DNA of 39,722 nt. Source: B33-G16 sp046498285. Lineage in GTDB: Bacteria; Desulfobacterota; DSM-4660; Desulfatiglandales; B25-G16. Both the position numbers and the translations under genes were made by a program. The notes beneath the pieces were generated by a model. That model was given only the letters and a program-made list of their open reading frames with translations. It made no database searches and was not told the DNA's origin. The stretch spans positions 1-39,722 of the forward strand of contig JAWOBA010000028.1 in NCBI GenBank assembly GCA_046498285.1. The letters run 5' to 3'. Of this stretch, positions 13,814 to 23,031 are shown piece after piece (within the stretch, counting starts at the first letter, position 1; the number at the start of each line of letters is the position of its first letter).

Positions 13814-13934
13814 TTTATCCAACTTTTTATTAGCCTAGATGATGATATCAAGAGATTCCCCTTCTTAAATTGGCATTTTAATGATATTAAGGGCATTGAT
13901 ATTATTAAATCACCAACCCACGATAGAAAAGTCT

Positions 13935-14951
13935 ATGAATGAAAAAGCAAGCCAATCGGACTGGGAATATTGCTGCAATATACTCCCTTTAGTTTCAAGG
14001 ACATTTGCCCTTAATATCGTACAGTTAAAAGGAGATCTTTTTAAGACTGTTTTGCTTGGATATTTACTGTTCCGAATAGCAGATACCTTTGAGGATACCC
14101 GATATCAGAATGAAAGGGAGAAGGTCGCTAATTTGATGAAGTTTTCAGATATTTTCAAGGGTGATAAAGATGTGTCTCATCGGTTGAAATTGTATGAATC
14201 CCTGAAATTTAAATGGAAGGAAACTTCTCATGAAAAAAGCCTTTTAGAAAATGGGCATATAGTATTACGGTGCTATTTTGATTTACCAGATACTTATCAA
14301 AGAATAATTGACCCCTTGATTGTTGAGACCTCAGAAGGAATGGTAATGTTTCAGAAGAGGAAAATACAGAGTAATAGAGAAATTTTTCAGCTTGCAGACC
14401 TTGAGGAGTTACAAGAATACTGCTATTACGTAGCAGGGATTGTCGGTGTGATGTTAACAAAGATTTTTCGCCAAAGGGCAGGCATAGAAAAGAAAAGTTC
14501 CGAATTAAAGAAATTTCAAATTCATTTTGGCATTGCCTTGCAGTTGATCAATATCATCAAAGATTATCAAAAAGATATCGCAAGGGGTTGGTGTTATATC
14601 CCAAACAGTATAACAGAAGCCTATCACATTGATATTCATACAATGGAATTTTTATCCATCAAGCAGAGACAGGGAATAATAAAGAGTCTTTTACCGGTTA
14701 TAGTACCATATCTGGATTCAACTTTGAGATATATTACATTCCTACCCTTGGAAGAGCAGCCTATCCGGATGTTTTGTATTATACCATTTGTATTAGGTTA
14801 TAGAACATTATCCAGGATAGCGCGTATGGAAGGAAATAAAATAGCTAGAGACGAGGTGAAAGACATAATATATAAATCCAGTACCTATGCTCAATCAAAT
14901 AGTTTGCTGGAGGAAGACTATCTGAAGAATAAAGAAAGGTATTTATCTTAA
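13935..14951 (+). CDS. Squalene synthase (phytoene/squalene synthase family)
   Basis: The 338-aa enzyme would condense two farnesyl diphosphates to squalene, the precursor of hopanoid-type lipids. The start is chosen at MNEKASQSDWEYCC, which gives the normal short N-terminus; an upstream ATG at 13881 is in frame but lacks an RBS. Visible family motifs are VSRTFALNI near the start, the first diphosphate-binding motif DTFEDT (residues 50-55), the second NIIKDYQKD (about 206-214) and the C-terminal QPIRMFCIIPFVLGYRTL, which favours squalene synthase over phytoene synthase. No HpnC/HpnD/HpnE pair is adjacent, in line with a one-enzyme route. It converges on the penicillin-binding protein gene with 1 bp between stops. 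Confidence 0.88.
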   Translation: MNEKASQSDWEYCCNILPLVSRTFALNIVQLKGDLFKTVLLGYLLFRIADTFEDTRYQNEREKVANLMKFSDIFKGDKDVSHRLKLYESLKFKWKETSHEKSLLENGHIVLRCYFDLPDTYQRIIDPLIVETSEGMVMFQKRKIQSNREIFQLADLEELQEYCYYVAGIVGVMLTKIFRQRAGIEKKSSELKKFQIHFGIALQLINIIKDYQKDIARGWCYIPNSITEAYHIDIHTMEFLSIKQRQGIIKSLLPVIVPYLDSTLRYITFLPLEEQPIRMFCIIPFVLGYRTLSRIARMEGNKIARDEVKDIIYKSSTYAQSNSLLEEDYLKNKERYLS

Positions 14952-14952
14952 T

Positions 14953-17298
14953 TTAGTAGTCCATATCGAGCTGGAAAAATTCCCCAGGTTTTCCAGAACC
15001 TGGTTCAGGGGAATATCTCGTAGGTTCTCTACCTTTTTTAAATGCCTGGAAACATGTCTCTTGTGAGGATGGGGTGGCTAAGAGTCCGGTTTTGGCATCT
15101 ATTTTTGCTATAACTACACCTTGAGGATGTTGAAATGGGATTATTGGTTCTTCTTTTAGGACATCTTTCATAAAGTAAAGCCAAATAGGGCATGCAGCCC
15201 TTGATCCGGTTTCACCTTTACCCATTCTTCTATTATCATCATAGCCCACCCAGACCCCCGTAACAATGGTGGGGTTAAAACCTATAAACCATGCATCTCT
15301 CAAGTCATTGGTGGTTCCGGTTTTCCCTGCTACTGGTCTTGAAAGTTCTTTAGCTCTCCAACCTGTACCTTCCGTGACTACTGCTTTTAAGAGATCGGTT
15401 ATTACATATGCTGTTTCTTGAGAGATTGACCGAGAAGAAAGGGGATGATTTTCTTCAATAATTTTTCCATTTCTATCAATTACTTTGGTAATATAAATAG
15501 GTTTTGATAGCATACCTTGATTTGCAAAAACTGAGTAGGCTTTTGTTAATTCAACGAGGGATAATCCTGATGAACCAAGGGCTAAAGAGAGATCAGCACT
15601 AAGGGGAGAACCTATTCCCATCCTTCTGGCATAGTCAATTGCATACTTAATACCGATTTTCTGTAAAATTTTTATTGTTATTATATTTCGTGATTTTATC
15701 AGGCCGGTCCTTAATAATGTAGGCCCATAAAATGTTTCTTGATAATTTTTTGGTTTCCATAGCTTTTCCTTTTCACCAGCGGGAGAGATAAAAGGTGCAT
15801 CAATCATTATTGAAGACGGAGTTAAGCCATAGTCAAGGGCTGCGGCATAAATAATTGGTTTGAATGCAGAACCAGGTTGTCTCCTTGCCTGAATTGCCCT
15901 GTTAAATTGACTTTTGGAGGCATCTAATCCCCCAACTAATGCCTTTACATAACCTGTTTTGTTTTCTAAGCAAAACACGGCTGCCTGGGCCACTGGTGTT
16001 TGTTCTAATGATAGAATCAGGTGAGGAAGTTCCTTGGATTTTTTGATGATTTTTACTTGTATGATATCCCCTGGAGTTAAAACATCGGCTGGATCGTGCA
16101 ATGTAGTTTCAAAATATGCCTTGTCTGGATCAACCTTTCGTGCCCACTTCATACCTGAAAGAGGAAGGATTCCTTTTCTGTCTCCAACCTGAACGAGTGT
16201 TTCTTTATTTATACTATCCACTTTAATGACAGTACCTTCAGTGATGGTATCGATTTCCAAGGTGCTTTTACCGAGGCTTTTGGTATTTTTCTCGTATAAT
16301 GTATCTTCAGCAGGAAAAACAGATCTTCTTTTGGGGACCCTAAATCCCTCCCTTTTATCAAGTTCATATAGTCCTTTTTGTATTGCCCTTTTTGCTGCCG
16401 CCTGCATGTTTAGGTTAATAGTGGTGTAAATCTTTAATCCCCCCCTATAAAGAAGGTGGCGCCCATATTTTTTTTCAATCTTTTGGCGAATATACTCTAA
16501 GAAATAAGGAGCCTTGTTATGGTGCTGTTCTGGTTCTGAGTATATCCTTAAGTCTGTATTTAACGCCTCTTTAAATTCTTTATCATTTATAAATCCTTCG
16601 TCTTTCATTCTCCCTAAAACATACTTCTGTCTCAGCTTAGCCCTGTTAAAATGTTTGACAGGATCGTCTCTGCTCGGGGCTTGAGCAAGGCCTGCTAAGA
16701 GAGCGGATTCCGCAATATTTAATTCCCTTGCATTTTTACCGAAGTAGACCTTGCTTGCTGCCTCAATACCATATAGTCCATGACCCATATATATTTGATT
16801 CAGGTAGAGATAAAGAATTCTCTGTTTGGAGAATTCCCTTTCAATTTGAAGGGAAAGAAGTGCTTCCCGCACCTTTCTTTTATAAGTTTTTTCAGGGTTT
16901 TTTAGAAGCAGTGATTTGATGACTTGCTGTGTAATAGTGCTTCCCCCCTGTTCGATTCTCCATGACTTAATATTTTTAAATAGTGCTCTTACAATACCTA
17001 AAAGATCAATTCCCCTGTGTTGAAAAAATCGGGCATCTTCTGCAGCAACAAAGGCATTAATGGTATGCCTATGAATTTCTTTTAACGGAACCAAGATTCT
17101 CTTTTCATCTGAGAATTGACCTATGATTTGACCATCGTCAGCAAAGACTGTGGTAATGATTGGAGGATTATAATTTTTCAGAAAACCTATGTAGGGAAGA
17201 TTACTCGACCAGAGATACCACAAGGCAATACCTGTTGATGCGATGACGAGTATGAAAAAAAGGATTAAAAAAAGGCCTATCTTGATACATTTTTTCAT
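14953..17298 (-). CDS. Class A penicillin-binding protein (PBP1A type)
   Basis: A 781-aa bifunctional murein synthase: a cytoplasmic start, one membrane helix (about 7-29), then the GT51 glycosyltransferase domain with catalytic Glu87 in FVAAEDARFF and the GGSTITQQ motif (118-125). An inserted OB-like domain lies at about 350-435. The transpeptidase domain has the SxxK site SAFK (477-480), an SRN triad, and GKTGTTND near 672. The protein polymerises lipid II and cross-links stem peptides on the outer face of the inner membrane. Its ATG overlaps the comM stop as ATGA, so the two genes are translationally coupled. The C-terminal tail is short and proline-rich. Confidence 0.95.
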   Translation of the reverse strand: MKKCIKIGLFLILFFILVIASTGIALWYLWSSNLPYIGFLKNYNPPIITTVFADDGQIIGQFSDEKRILVPLKEIHRHTINAFVAAEDARFFQHRGIDLLGIVRALFKNIKSWRIEQGGSTITQQVIKSLLLKNPEKTYKRKVREALLSLQIEREFSKQRILYLYLNQIYMGHGLYGIEAASKVYFGKNARELNIAESALLAGLAQAPSRDDPVKHFNRAKLRQKYVLGRMKDEGFINDKEFKEALNTDLRIYSEPEQHHNKAPYFLEYIRQKIEKKYGRHLLYRGGLKIYTTINLNMQAAAKRAIQKGLYELDKREGFRVPKRRSVFPAEDTLYEKNTKSLGKSTLEIDTITEGTVIKVDSINKETLVQVGDRKGILPLSGMKWARKVDPDKAYFETTLHDPADVLTPGDIIQVKIIKKSKELPHLILSLEQTPVAQAAVFCLENKTGYVKALVGGLDASKSQFNRAIQARRQPGSAFKPIIYAAALDYGLTPSSIMIDAPFISPAGEKEKLWKPKNYQETFYGPTLLRTGLIKSRNIITIKILQKIGIKYAIDYARRMGIGSPLSADLSLALGSSGLSLVELTKAYSVFANQGMLSKPIYITKVIDRNGKIIEENHPLSSRSISQETAYVITDLLKAVVTEGTGWRAKELSRPVAGKTGTTNDLRDAWFIGFNPTIVTGVWVGYDDNRRMGKGETGSRAACPIWLYFMKDVLKEEPIIPFQHPQGVVIAKIDAKTGLLATPSSQETCFQAFKKGREPTRYSPEPGSGKPGEFFQLDMDY

Positions 17299-18824
17299 GC
17301 AACTAACTTCCTATCGAGAGATCTATATTGTATTGCCTCAGCTATATGAATCTGTTCAATATTTTTAGCTCCTTCCAGGTCTGCTATCGTTCTAGAAATC
17401 TTGAGAATGCGTGAAAGGGCCCGAGCACTCAACCCAAATTTCTCCATAGCCATTTCCAATAATGAATTGGATTTTTCGTCGATTTGACAAAAGTTTCTTA
17501 TTTGTCTGGTGTTCATCATGGCATTAGTATGAATTTTGGATTTATGAAACCTCATTTCTTGGAGATTCCGTGCTTTTATGACTCTCTCACGGATATCGAG
17601 AGAAGATTGACCTTGGCTGGTCCCTGTGAGATCTTTAAAAGGCACTGATGGTACATCAATATGTATATCGATGCGATCCATAAGAGGCCCTGATATTCGT
17701 GCCCTGTACCTTTGTATTTCTCTATAAGAGCATGTGCATTCCCGTTTTGGGTCGCCAAAGAATCCACAGGGGCATGGATTCATTGCACCGACTAAAATGA
17801 AGTTAGCTGGATATGTAACCGTAGAATTTGCCCTTGATATGGTAACGAGGCCGTTTTCCATTGGTTGCCTAAGGACCTCAAGAACGCTTTTTTTAAACTC
17901 AGGCATTTCATCTAAAAAGAGGATTCCATTATGAGATAGGCTAACTTCTCCAGGTTTTGGAGTCTGACCACCACCTATTAGACCGGCATCAGAAATGGTG
18001 TGGTGAGGGGCCCTGAAAGGTCTTGTTGTTATCAAACCTTTGCCTTTAGGCATAAGGCCCATAACAGAATAGACTTTGGATGTTTCTAAAGATTCAACAA
18101 AGGTAAGGTTTGGCAATATTGTGCAAAGTCTTTGCGCAAGCATAGTCTTTCCTGCACCTGGGGGGCCGATCATCAAGAGGTTATGACCACCTGCCGCAGC
18201 AATTTCTAAAGCCCTTTTAACGTTTTCCTGTCCACGCACATCGCCAAAATCAATATCATAGGTTCGTTGAGCTCCCATGGTGTCAGTATCTATTTTGATT
18301 GGTGTTAAGCATTCTACGCCATTCAGCGATTGAACTAACTCCGAAAGCGTATTAACAGAATAAACATTTATGTCCCCAACGACACCTGCTTCCATAGAAT
18401 TTCCTGAGGGAAGATAGATTCCTTTTATACCAACTTCCTTGGTCATTATGGCCATAGAGAGAGCGCCTTTAATAGGCCGTATGCTACCGTCTAAGGATAG
18501 TTCACCAATAATAAGATGATCTGTTAAGGCTGAATTAGGGATAAGTCCGGTTGCTGTTAGTATACCGATAGCTATAGGAAGATCGAAGCCGCTACCTTCC
18601 TTTTTTATGTCAGCGGGGGCAAGGTTAACAGTAATTCTATCAGCAGGGAAATGATAGCCAGAATTTTTGAGAGCTGCCTTGACCCGATCTTTGCTTTCCC
18701 TAACTGCTCCTTCTGCCAAACCTACGGTGGAAAAGGATGGTAGACCCCTTGAGATATCTACTTCGACCTCCACTACATAGGCATCAATTCCTATAACAGC
18801 GCTGCTATAAACAGTGGCAAGCAT
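17295..18824 (-). CDS. comM: ComM-like AAA+ ATPase (YifB/Mg chelatase-related)
   Basis: The 509-aa protein belongs to the ComM/YifB family: an N-terminal lon-protease-like fold (ATVYSSAVIGIDAYVVEVEVDI, then KKEGSGFDLPIAIGILTA), a central Mg-chelatase-type AAA+ domain with Walker A GPPGAGKT and Walker B ILFLDEMPEF, the four-Cys segment NPCPCGFFGDPKRECTC, and a C-terminal Mg-chelatase domain. ComM is a hexameric helicase that helps branch migration during natural transformation. No other competence gene is in the window, and many non-competent bacteria keep it. It is followed by, and overlaps, the PBP gene. Confidence 0.93.
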   Translation of the reverse strand: MLATVYSSAVIGIDAYVVEVEVDISRGLPSFSTVGLAEGAVRESKDRVKAALKNSGYHFPADRITVNLAPADIKKEGSGFDLPIAIGILTATGLIPNSALTDHLIIGELSLDGSIRPIKGALSMAIMTKEVGIKGIYLPSGNSMEAGVVGDINVYSVNTLSELVQSLNGVECLTPIKIDTDTMGAQRTYDIDFGDVRGQENVKRALEIAAAGGHNLLMIGPPGAGKTMLAQRLCTILPNLTFVESLETSKVYSVMGLMPKGKGLITTRPFRAPHHTISDAGLIGGGQTPKPGEVSLSHNGILFLDEMPEFKKSVLEVLRQPMENGLVTISRANSTVTYPANFILVGAMNPCPCGFFGDPKRECTCSYREIQRYRARISGPLMDRIDIHIDVPSVPFKDLTGTSQGQSSLDIRERVIKARNLQEMRFHKSKIHTNAMMNTRQIRNFCQIDEKSNSLLEMAMEKFGLSARALSRILKISRTIADLEGAKNIEQIHIAEAIQYRSLDRKLVA

Positions 18825-18959
18825 AATACATCTCGAAAATTATACAACTCATTGAAATTATTTTGGTTTATTGAGGCATTATTTTTTTGTCTCATACATG
18901 GCCTGCCCGCCCCGATTGTATCAGGACAGGTGGGTCTGAGCCAGGGAATCATAGAATAA

Positions 18960-19024
18960 TGATCGTTTCGTAAAAAGCTAATTCCTCCGCTTACGGCATG
19001 AATTAGATTTTTACGAGTTTGTCA
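18960..19024. repeat. Family 2 inverted-repeat element, copy A (65 bp)
   Basis: The ends are TGATCGTTTCGTAAAAAG and TTTTTACGAGTTTGTCA, imperfect inverted repeats of each other; the inner sequence CTAATT/AATTAG extends the stem. It directly precedes copy B, with 4 bp between. The surrounding interval 18825-19654 contains no gene and must hold the promoters of comM (minus) and rpoZ (plus), which I could not define. Confidence 0.7.
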
Positions 19025-19028
19025 ATAT

Positions 19029-19269
19029 TGATGGTTTCGTAAAAAGTCATTTTACTCGCTCATGATGCCCATTTTGGGATTCATCAAATGCTTCGCTAAA
19101 TTCCAAAAACTCGGCCTAAAGGCCTCAAACCCGCCCGCCATCGCACCCGCTCAGGCGAGGCGGGCGGGCAATTTTTCCCGCTTGCAGCGGGATTAACGCT
19201 CAGCATTTCCTGAATCTATTTCCAAAAGTGGCCAAAATCGCTCGCAAAAGACTTTTTGCGAGTTCGTCA
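19029..19269. repeat. Family 2 inverted-repeat element, copy B (241 bp)
   Basis: The ends TGATGGTTTCGTAAAAAGTC and GACTTTTTGCGAGTTCGTCA form a terminal inverted repeat of about 20 bp. The 4-bp sequence ATAT occurs directly at both outer edges (19025-19028 and 19270-19273), consistent with a target duplication. The interior is non-coding and includes its own hairpins, such as CCCGCTTGCAGCGGG and the CCCGCC/GGCGGG blocks. Confidence 0.75.
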
Positions 19270-19654
19270 ATATTAGTATGTTGGTTTTCAAAGAAAGTCA
19301 TTATTTATAAATATCTTCCACTTACTAGTCAATAATAATTGTACCAGTAATCCCCTCTGCACTTTACTATTTTTCTGTAACCATGCATTTCAATATTTCA
19401 TTATTCCAACATTATTCCGAATACGGAGGAAGATTGAGCAAAGTGGAGTTAATCTTCTATCTTTTGTGTGGATATATGTTAACATACTGTATTAAAGAAA
19501 TACTGTATTATTATTTGAAAAATAAAATTTGATGATTAATCTTAATAAGTGTATACACCTTAAGTCAGCATGTTAAAAACCAATAAAAAATATCTTTACT
19601 TTTAAAAAAATGCAAGTTATAAAAAAAAATTAATTTTTTCGAGGAGTATTTAGA

Positions 19655-19975
19655 ATGGCTCGCGTGACAATAGAAGATTGCTTAAAGACTGGATACAATA
19701 AATTTATGCTGGTCCATTTAGCAGCAAAAAGGGTTGTTCAATTTAGGAAGGGAAAAGAACCCCTTCTCACCACCACAAACAGGGAAATAGTAACAGCCTT
19801 GAGAGAGATTGCTGCTGGAAAGGTGAAAATGAGGGATAAGACTAATCTTGTAGAAGATGCTTTTGCAGAAACAAGTTTAGTAAAAGATGAGATACCCAAA
19901 AAATCTGAGATACCTGATAAAAGGCAGGATGAAGAGATTTCTAAAGTTCAGAATTCTCCAGATAATGAGGGATAA
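19655..19975 (+). CDS. rpoZ: RNA polymerase omega subunit
   Basis: The 106-aa protein begins MARVTIEDCLKTGYNKFMLV and carries the omega signature (AAKRVVQFRKGKEPLL, then NREIVTALREIAAGKV). Omega binds the beta-prime C-terminus and helps assembly of RNA polymerase and, with DksA, the response to ppGpp. The family core ends near residue 65; the remaining residues are a charged linker. The RBS is GAGGAG ten nt upstream. dnaJ follows after 2 nt. Confidence 0.92.
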   Translation: MARVTIEDCLKTGYNKFMLVHLAAKRVVQFRKGKEPLLTTTNREIVTALREIAAGKVKMRDKTNLVEDAFAETSLVKDEIPKKSEIPDKRQDEEISKVQNSPDNEG

Positions 19976-19977
19976 AC

Positions 19978-21093
19978 ATGAGTACAAAAAGAGATTATTA
20001 TGAAATTCTCGGAACTTCAATGGATGCAGATGAGGATACAATAAAAAAGAGCTATCGAAGACTTGCCCTGAAATATCATCCGGATAGAAACCCTGGGGAT
20101 AGACAGGCTGAAGAGAAATTCAAAGAAGCCGCAGAGGCCTATGAGGTATTGAGGGACAGAGAAAAAAGGAGAATCTATGATAATTATGGTCATGAAGGTT
20201 TAAAAGGAACAGGCTTTACGGGATTTGGAGGTTTTGAAGATATTTTTTCTAGCTTTGGAGATATATTTGAGGATTTCTTTGGCTTTGGGACAAGGCAGTC
20301 ACGAAAAGCGAGAGCGAGAAGAGGCAATGATCTGCGGTACAATTTAGAATTGACTCTTGAAGAGGCCTACAAGGGAAAAGAAGAGGAAATTGTTTTCGAA
20401 AAGTGGGAGTCTTGTGGTATGTGTGGAGGTAGTGGAGTTATGCCAGGAAGTGATCCAGAAATTTGCCCCACCTGTCATGGTGAAGGTGAAATTACCCGTT
20501 CTCATGGTTTCTTTCAAATAAGAACAATCTGTTCCACATGCAATGGCACAGGTCAGGTTATTGTTGACCCATGCCCCAAATGTAAAGGTAAAGGAAAAAT
20601 AAAGGCTGAAAAGAAGGTTTTGGTTAAGATACCACCAGGTGTTGATACTGGTATACAATTGAGGATTAAGGGAGAAGGAGAGGCTGGAGAACCTGGAGGA
20701 CAACCAGGAGATCTTTTTGTAGTAGTCTATGTTAAGGATCACGAATTTTTTTCAAGGGATGGGGATGATTTGAGATGTCAGGTCCCGATATCTTTTATAC
20801 AGGCCGCCTTAGGTGCTGAGATATCTATCCCGATCCTTGGCAATAGTAAGGAGACAAATATTACGATTTCAGAAGGTGTTCAGCCAGGAGAGATTATCAG
20901 GCTTAAAGGTTTGGGCATGACAAGCCTCAGAAGAGGAAAGGGAGTTGGTGATCTTTTTATTCAACTTATAGTTACTATACCTACCAAACTGAACAAGAGA
21001 CAGCGTGAATTACTCATGGAGTTTGGTGAGCTTGAAGAAAAAAAGCTTAGTTCAAAGACTAAAAATTTTTGGGGTAAAATGAAGGGAATGTAG
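19978..21093 (+). CDS. dnaJ: Chaperone DnaJ
   Basis: Full-length type I DnaJ of 371 aa: J domain (1-70) with the HPD triad in KYHPDRNPG, a Gly/Phe-rich segment (about 70-95) and four CxxCxGxG zinc repeats (CGMCGGSG, CPTCHGEG, CSTCNGTG, CPKCKGKG), followed by the C-terminal client-binding domains. DnaJ delivers unfolded proteins to DnaK and stimulates its ATPase. dnaK and grpE are not beside it. It is cotranscribed with rpoZ, only 2 nt between the genes, which is an unusual pairing. Confidence 0.97.
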   Translation: MSTKRDYYEILGTSMDADEDTIKKSYRRLALKYHPDRNPGDRQAEEKFKEAAEAYEVLRDREKRRIYDNYGHEGLKGTGFTGFGGFEDIFSSFGDIFEDFFGFGTRQSRKARARRGNDLRYNLELTLEEAYKGKEEEIVFEKWESCGMCGGSGVMPGSDPEICPTCHGEGEITRSHGFFQIRTICSTCNGTGQVIVDPCPKCKGKGKIKAEKKVLVKIPPGVDTGIQLRIKGEGEAGEPGGQPGDLFVVVYVKDHEFFSRDGDDLRCQVPISFIQAALGAEISIPILGNSKETNITISEGVQPGEIIRLKGLGMTSLRRGKGVGDLFIQLIVTIPTKLNKRQRELLMEFGELEEKKLSSKTKNFWGKMKGM

Positions 21094-21106
21094 CATTGAT
21101 TAAGTT

Positions 21107-21440
21107 TGGCGTATTCGTAAAAAGCTAGTTTATTCCGATTACGGCATCCTATGAGCAACGAATTCAATCAAATGTAAAACATTAAAAATAGTGAATTATA
21201 TCAATAGCTAATAATCCGATTGCAACATACGGATAAAATGACTTCGTTGGAAGTCCAACTGCTGCATTACATTCATCCTCGCCCTCTAAACTCTTGCCTT
21301 GCGAGACAGCGGAGCAGATTTAACAGGGTGAATCATTGCAGCATACCGGTAAGTACCTCTCATTCCTAAAGATTTGCAAGCCTTGTATTTGGAGCTTTTT
21401 ACTTTGCCGTACTAATTTTGAGTTTTTACGACTTCATCAA
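21107..21440. repeat. Family 2 inverted-repeat element, copy C (about 334 bp)
   Basis: Left end TGGCGTATTCGTAAAAAGCTAG and right end GAGTTTTTACGACTTCATCA resemble the ends of copies A and B. The interior differs from copy B and is non-coding, so the element is diverged or composite. It fills nearly all the space between dnaJ and dksA. Confidence 0.55.
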
Positions 21441-21477
21441 GTTTATATAGTAAATTTATCAATTGAGGGTTTAGCCG

Positions 21478-21840
21478 ATGGATCAGAAACAACTTGAATA
21501 TTTTAGAGAAATACTCCAAAGCCAACTTGATGGGCTTATTGAAGAGGCCTTCAAAACAGTTAATGGGATGACTAGTCTTAAGGACAATTTTCCTGATCCT
21601 ACTGACAGAGCTTCATTGGAGACCGACAGGAATTTTCTGCTAAGGATTAGGGATAGAGAACGAAAGTTGATTGAAAAGATTAGAGAAGCCCTTGAAAGAA
21701 TAGATAATGGCACCTTTGGGATATGTGAGATATGTGGTAAAGAAATAGGAGAGGAAAGGTTAAAGGCCAGGCCTGTGACTACCCAATGTATTGAATGCAA
21801 AAAGAAACAGGAAGCTCGAGAAAAGGCCAGCGGTTTATGA
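21478..21840 (+). CDS. dksA: Transcription factor DksA
   Basis: The 120-aa protein is a canonical DksA: a coiled coil whose tip has FPDPTDRA (the two Asp residues that reach the RNA polymerase active site), RDRERKLIEKIREALERI in the second helix, and a C4 zinc finger CEICG ... CIECKKK. DksA enters the secondary channel and, with ppGpp, tunes transcription of rRNA and amino-acid genes. A GAGGG RBS lies about 9 nt before the ATG. larC starts 15 nt after its stop. Confidence 0.95.
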   Translation: MDQKQLEYFREILQSQLDGLIEEAFKTVNGMTSLKDNFPDPTDRASLETDRNFLLRIRDRERKLIEKIREALERIDNGTFGICEICGKEIGEERLKARPVTTQCIECKKKQEAREKASGL

Positions 21841-21855
21841 GAAAGCCAGTTTGAT

Positions 21856-23031
21856 ATGAAAATAGCTTATCTTGATTGCTTTTCCGGTGTAAGCGGGGAT
21901 ATGTTGGTTGGATCATTGCTTGATGCTGGTTTGTCTATTGAGGAACTAGAAAAAATTTTATCTGGGCTCAATGTAAATGGGTACAAAATATCAGCAGAAA
22001 AGGAGGGAAGAAATAATATATTTGGGACGAAATTCTCCGTCTCCCTCCAGGAAGAAGACCAACAAGCTCGATATTTAAAGGATATAAAAAAAATAATTAG
22101 GAACAGTGAAATTCCTTTAGCAATTGTTGAAACCTGTATTTCGATCTTTGAAAAGCTGGCAAAGACTGAAAGCGAAATACACCATATTTCGCCGGATGAA
22201 ATACATTTCCATGAGGTTGGTGCAATTGACTCTATTATAGATATTGTGGCATCTGTTGCAGGAATCTATCTTTTGGGCATTGAGAAACTTTTTGTTTCGA
22301 AAATTCCCGTAGGAAAAGGAATGATAACAAGTGCCCATGGAAATATCCCGCTCCCTTCGCCTGCTACAATTGCACTTTTAGAGGGTGTTCCTATTTACGA
22401 TAGCGGACAGAGTGCGGAAATGATTACCCCTACAGGGGCTGCTATCATTACCTCACTTTGCAGTTCATTCGGCCCTATGCCATCAATGATTGTAGACAGA
22501 GTAGGTTATGGGGTAGGGACACGAACCTTGGCTGATAGACCTAACCTCCTGCGTATTTTGATTGGAAACGATATTGACAAACAGAGCTCAGAAACGGTGG
22601 TATTATTGGAATCAAATTTAGATGATATGAGCCCTGAATTGTTGGGTTATTTAATGGAAAGACTGTTTGATGTAGGCGCCAAGGATGTTGTATTCTCTCA
22701 TATCCAGATGAAAAAGAATAGGCCTGGTATCCAGCTCCAGGTTATAGGAAATCCTGAAGATAAGGATAAGTTGAGCAATATTATCTTCAGGGAATCAACG
22801 ACATTAGGGATTCGCTTTAGCTATAGTCAGCGATTCGTTTTAACACGTGCAAAGTCGATGGTTGAATCTCCATGGGGAAAAATGAGGATCAAAAAGGTTG
22901 TCAATCAAGGTGGAAAAGTAGCAACTTTTCCTGAATATGAGGAATGCAGAAGAATAGCAAAGGCTAACAATCTTGCCCTACGAGATGTTTATGCATGGGC
23001 AGCAGCCCTTTCAGGAGCTCATTTAAAATAA
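21856..23031 (+). CDS. larC: LarC, nickel insertion protein for the lactate racemase cofactor
   Basis: The 391-aa protein matches LarC (DUF111 family): N-terminal KIAYLDCFSGVSGDMLVG, HFHEVGAIDSIIDIVA, GMITSAHGNIPLPSPAT and a C-terminal domain starting near VVLLESNLDDMSPELLGYLMER. LarC inserts nickel into the pyridinium-dithiocarboxylate mononucleotide (nickel-pincer cofactor) in a CTP-dependent step after LarB and LarE. In some bacteria larC is split in two frames; here one frame covers it all. larB, larE and a racemase are not in the window. Its 3' end overlaps the glgC 3' end by 13 bp on the opposite strand. Confidence 0.9.
   Translation: MKIAYLDCFSGVSGDMLVGSLLDAGLSIEELEKILSGLNVNGYKISAEKEGRNNIFGTKFSVSLQEEDQQARYLKDIKKIIRNSEIPLAIVETCISIFEKLAKTESEIHHISPDEIHFHEVGAIDSIIDIVASVAGIYLLGIEKLFVSKIPVGKGMITSAHGNIPLPSPATIALLEGVPIYDSGQSAEMITPTGAAIITSLCSSFGPMPSMIVDRVGYGVGTRTLADRPNLLRILIGNDIDKQSSETVVLLESNLDDMSPELLGYLMERLFDVGAKDVVFSHIQMKKNRPGIQLQVIGNPEDKDKLSNIIFRESTTLGIRFSYSQRFVLTRAKSMVESPWGKMRIKKVVNQGGKVATFPEYEECRRIAKANNLALRDVYAWAAALSGAHLK

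Noticed and set aside
18840..18960. GC-rich block GCCTGCCCGCCCC before repeat copy A as a regulatory element
   Set aside because: It looks like a piece of the same kind of degenerate repeat DNA as the interior of copy B (CCCGCC blocks), with no specific signal.
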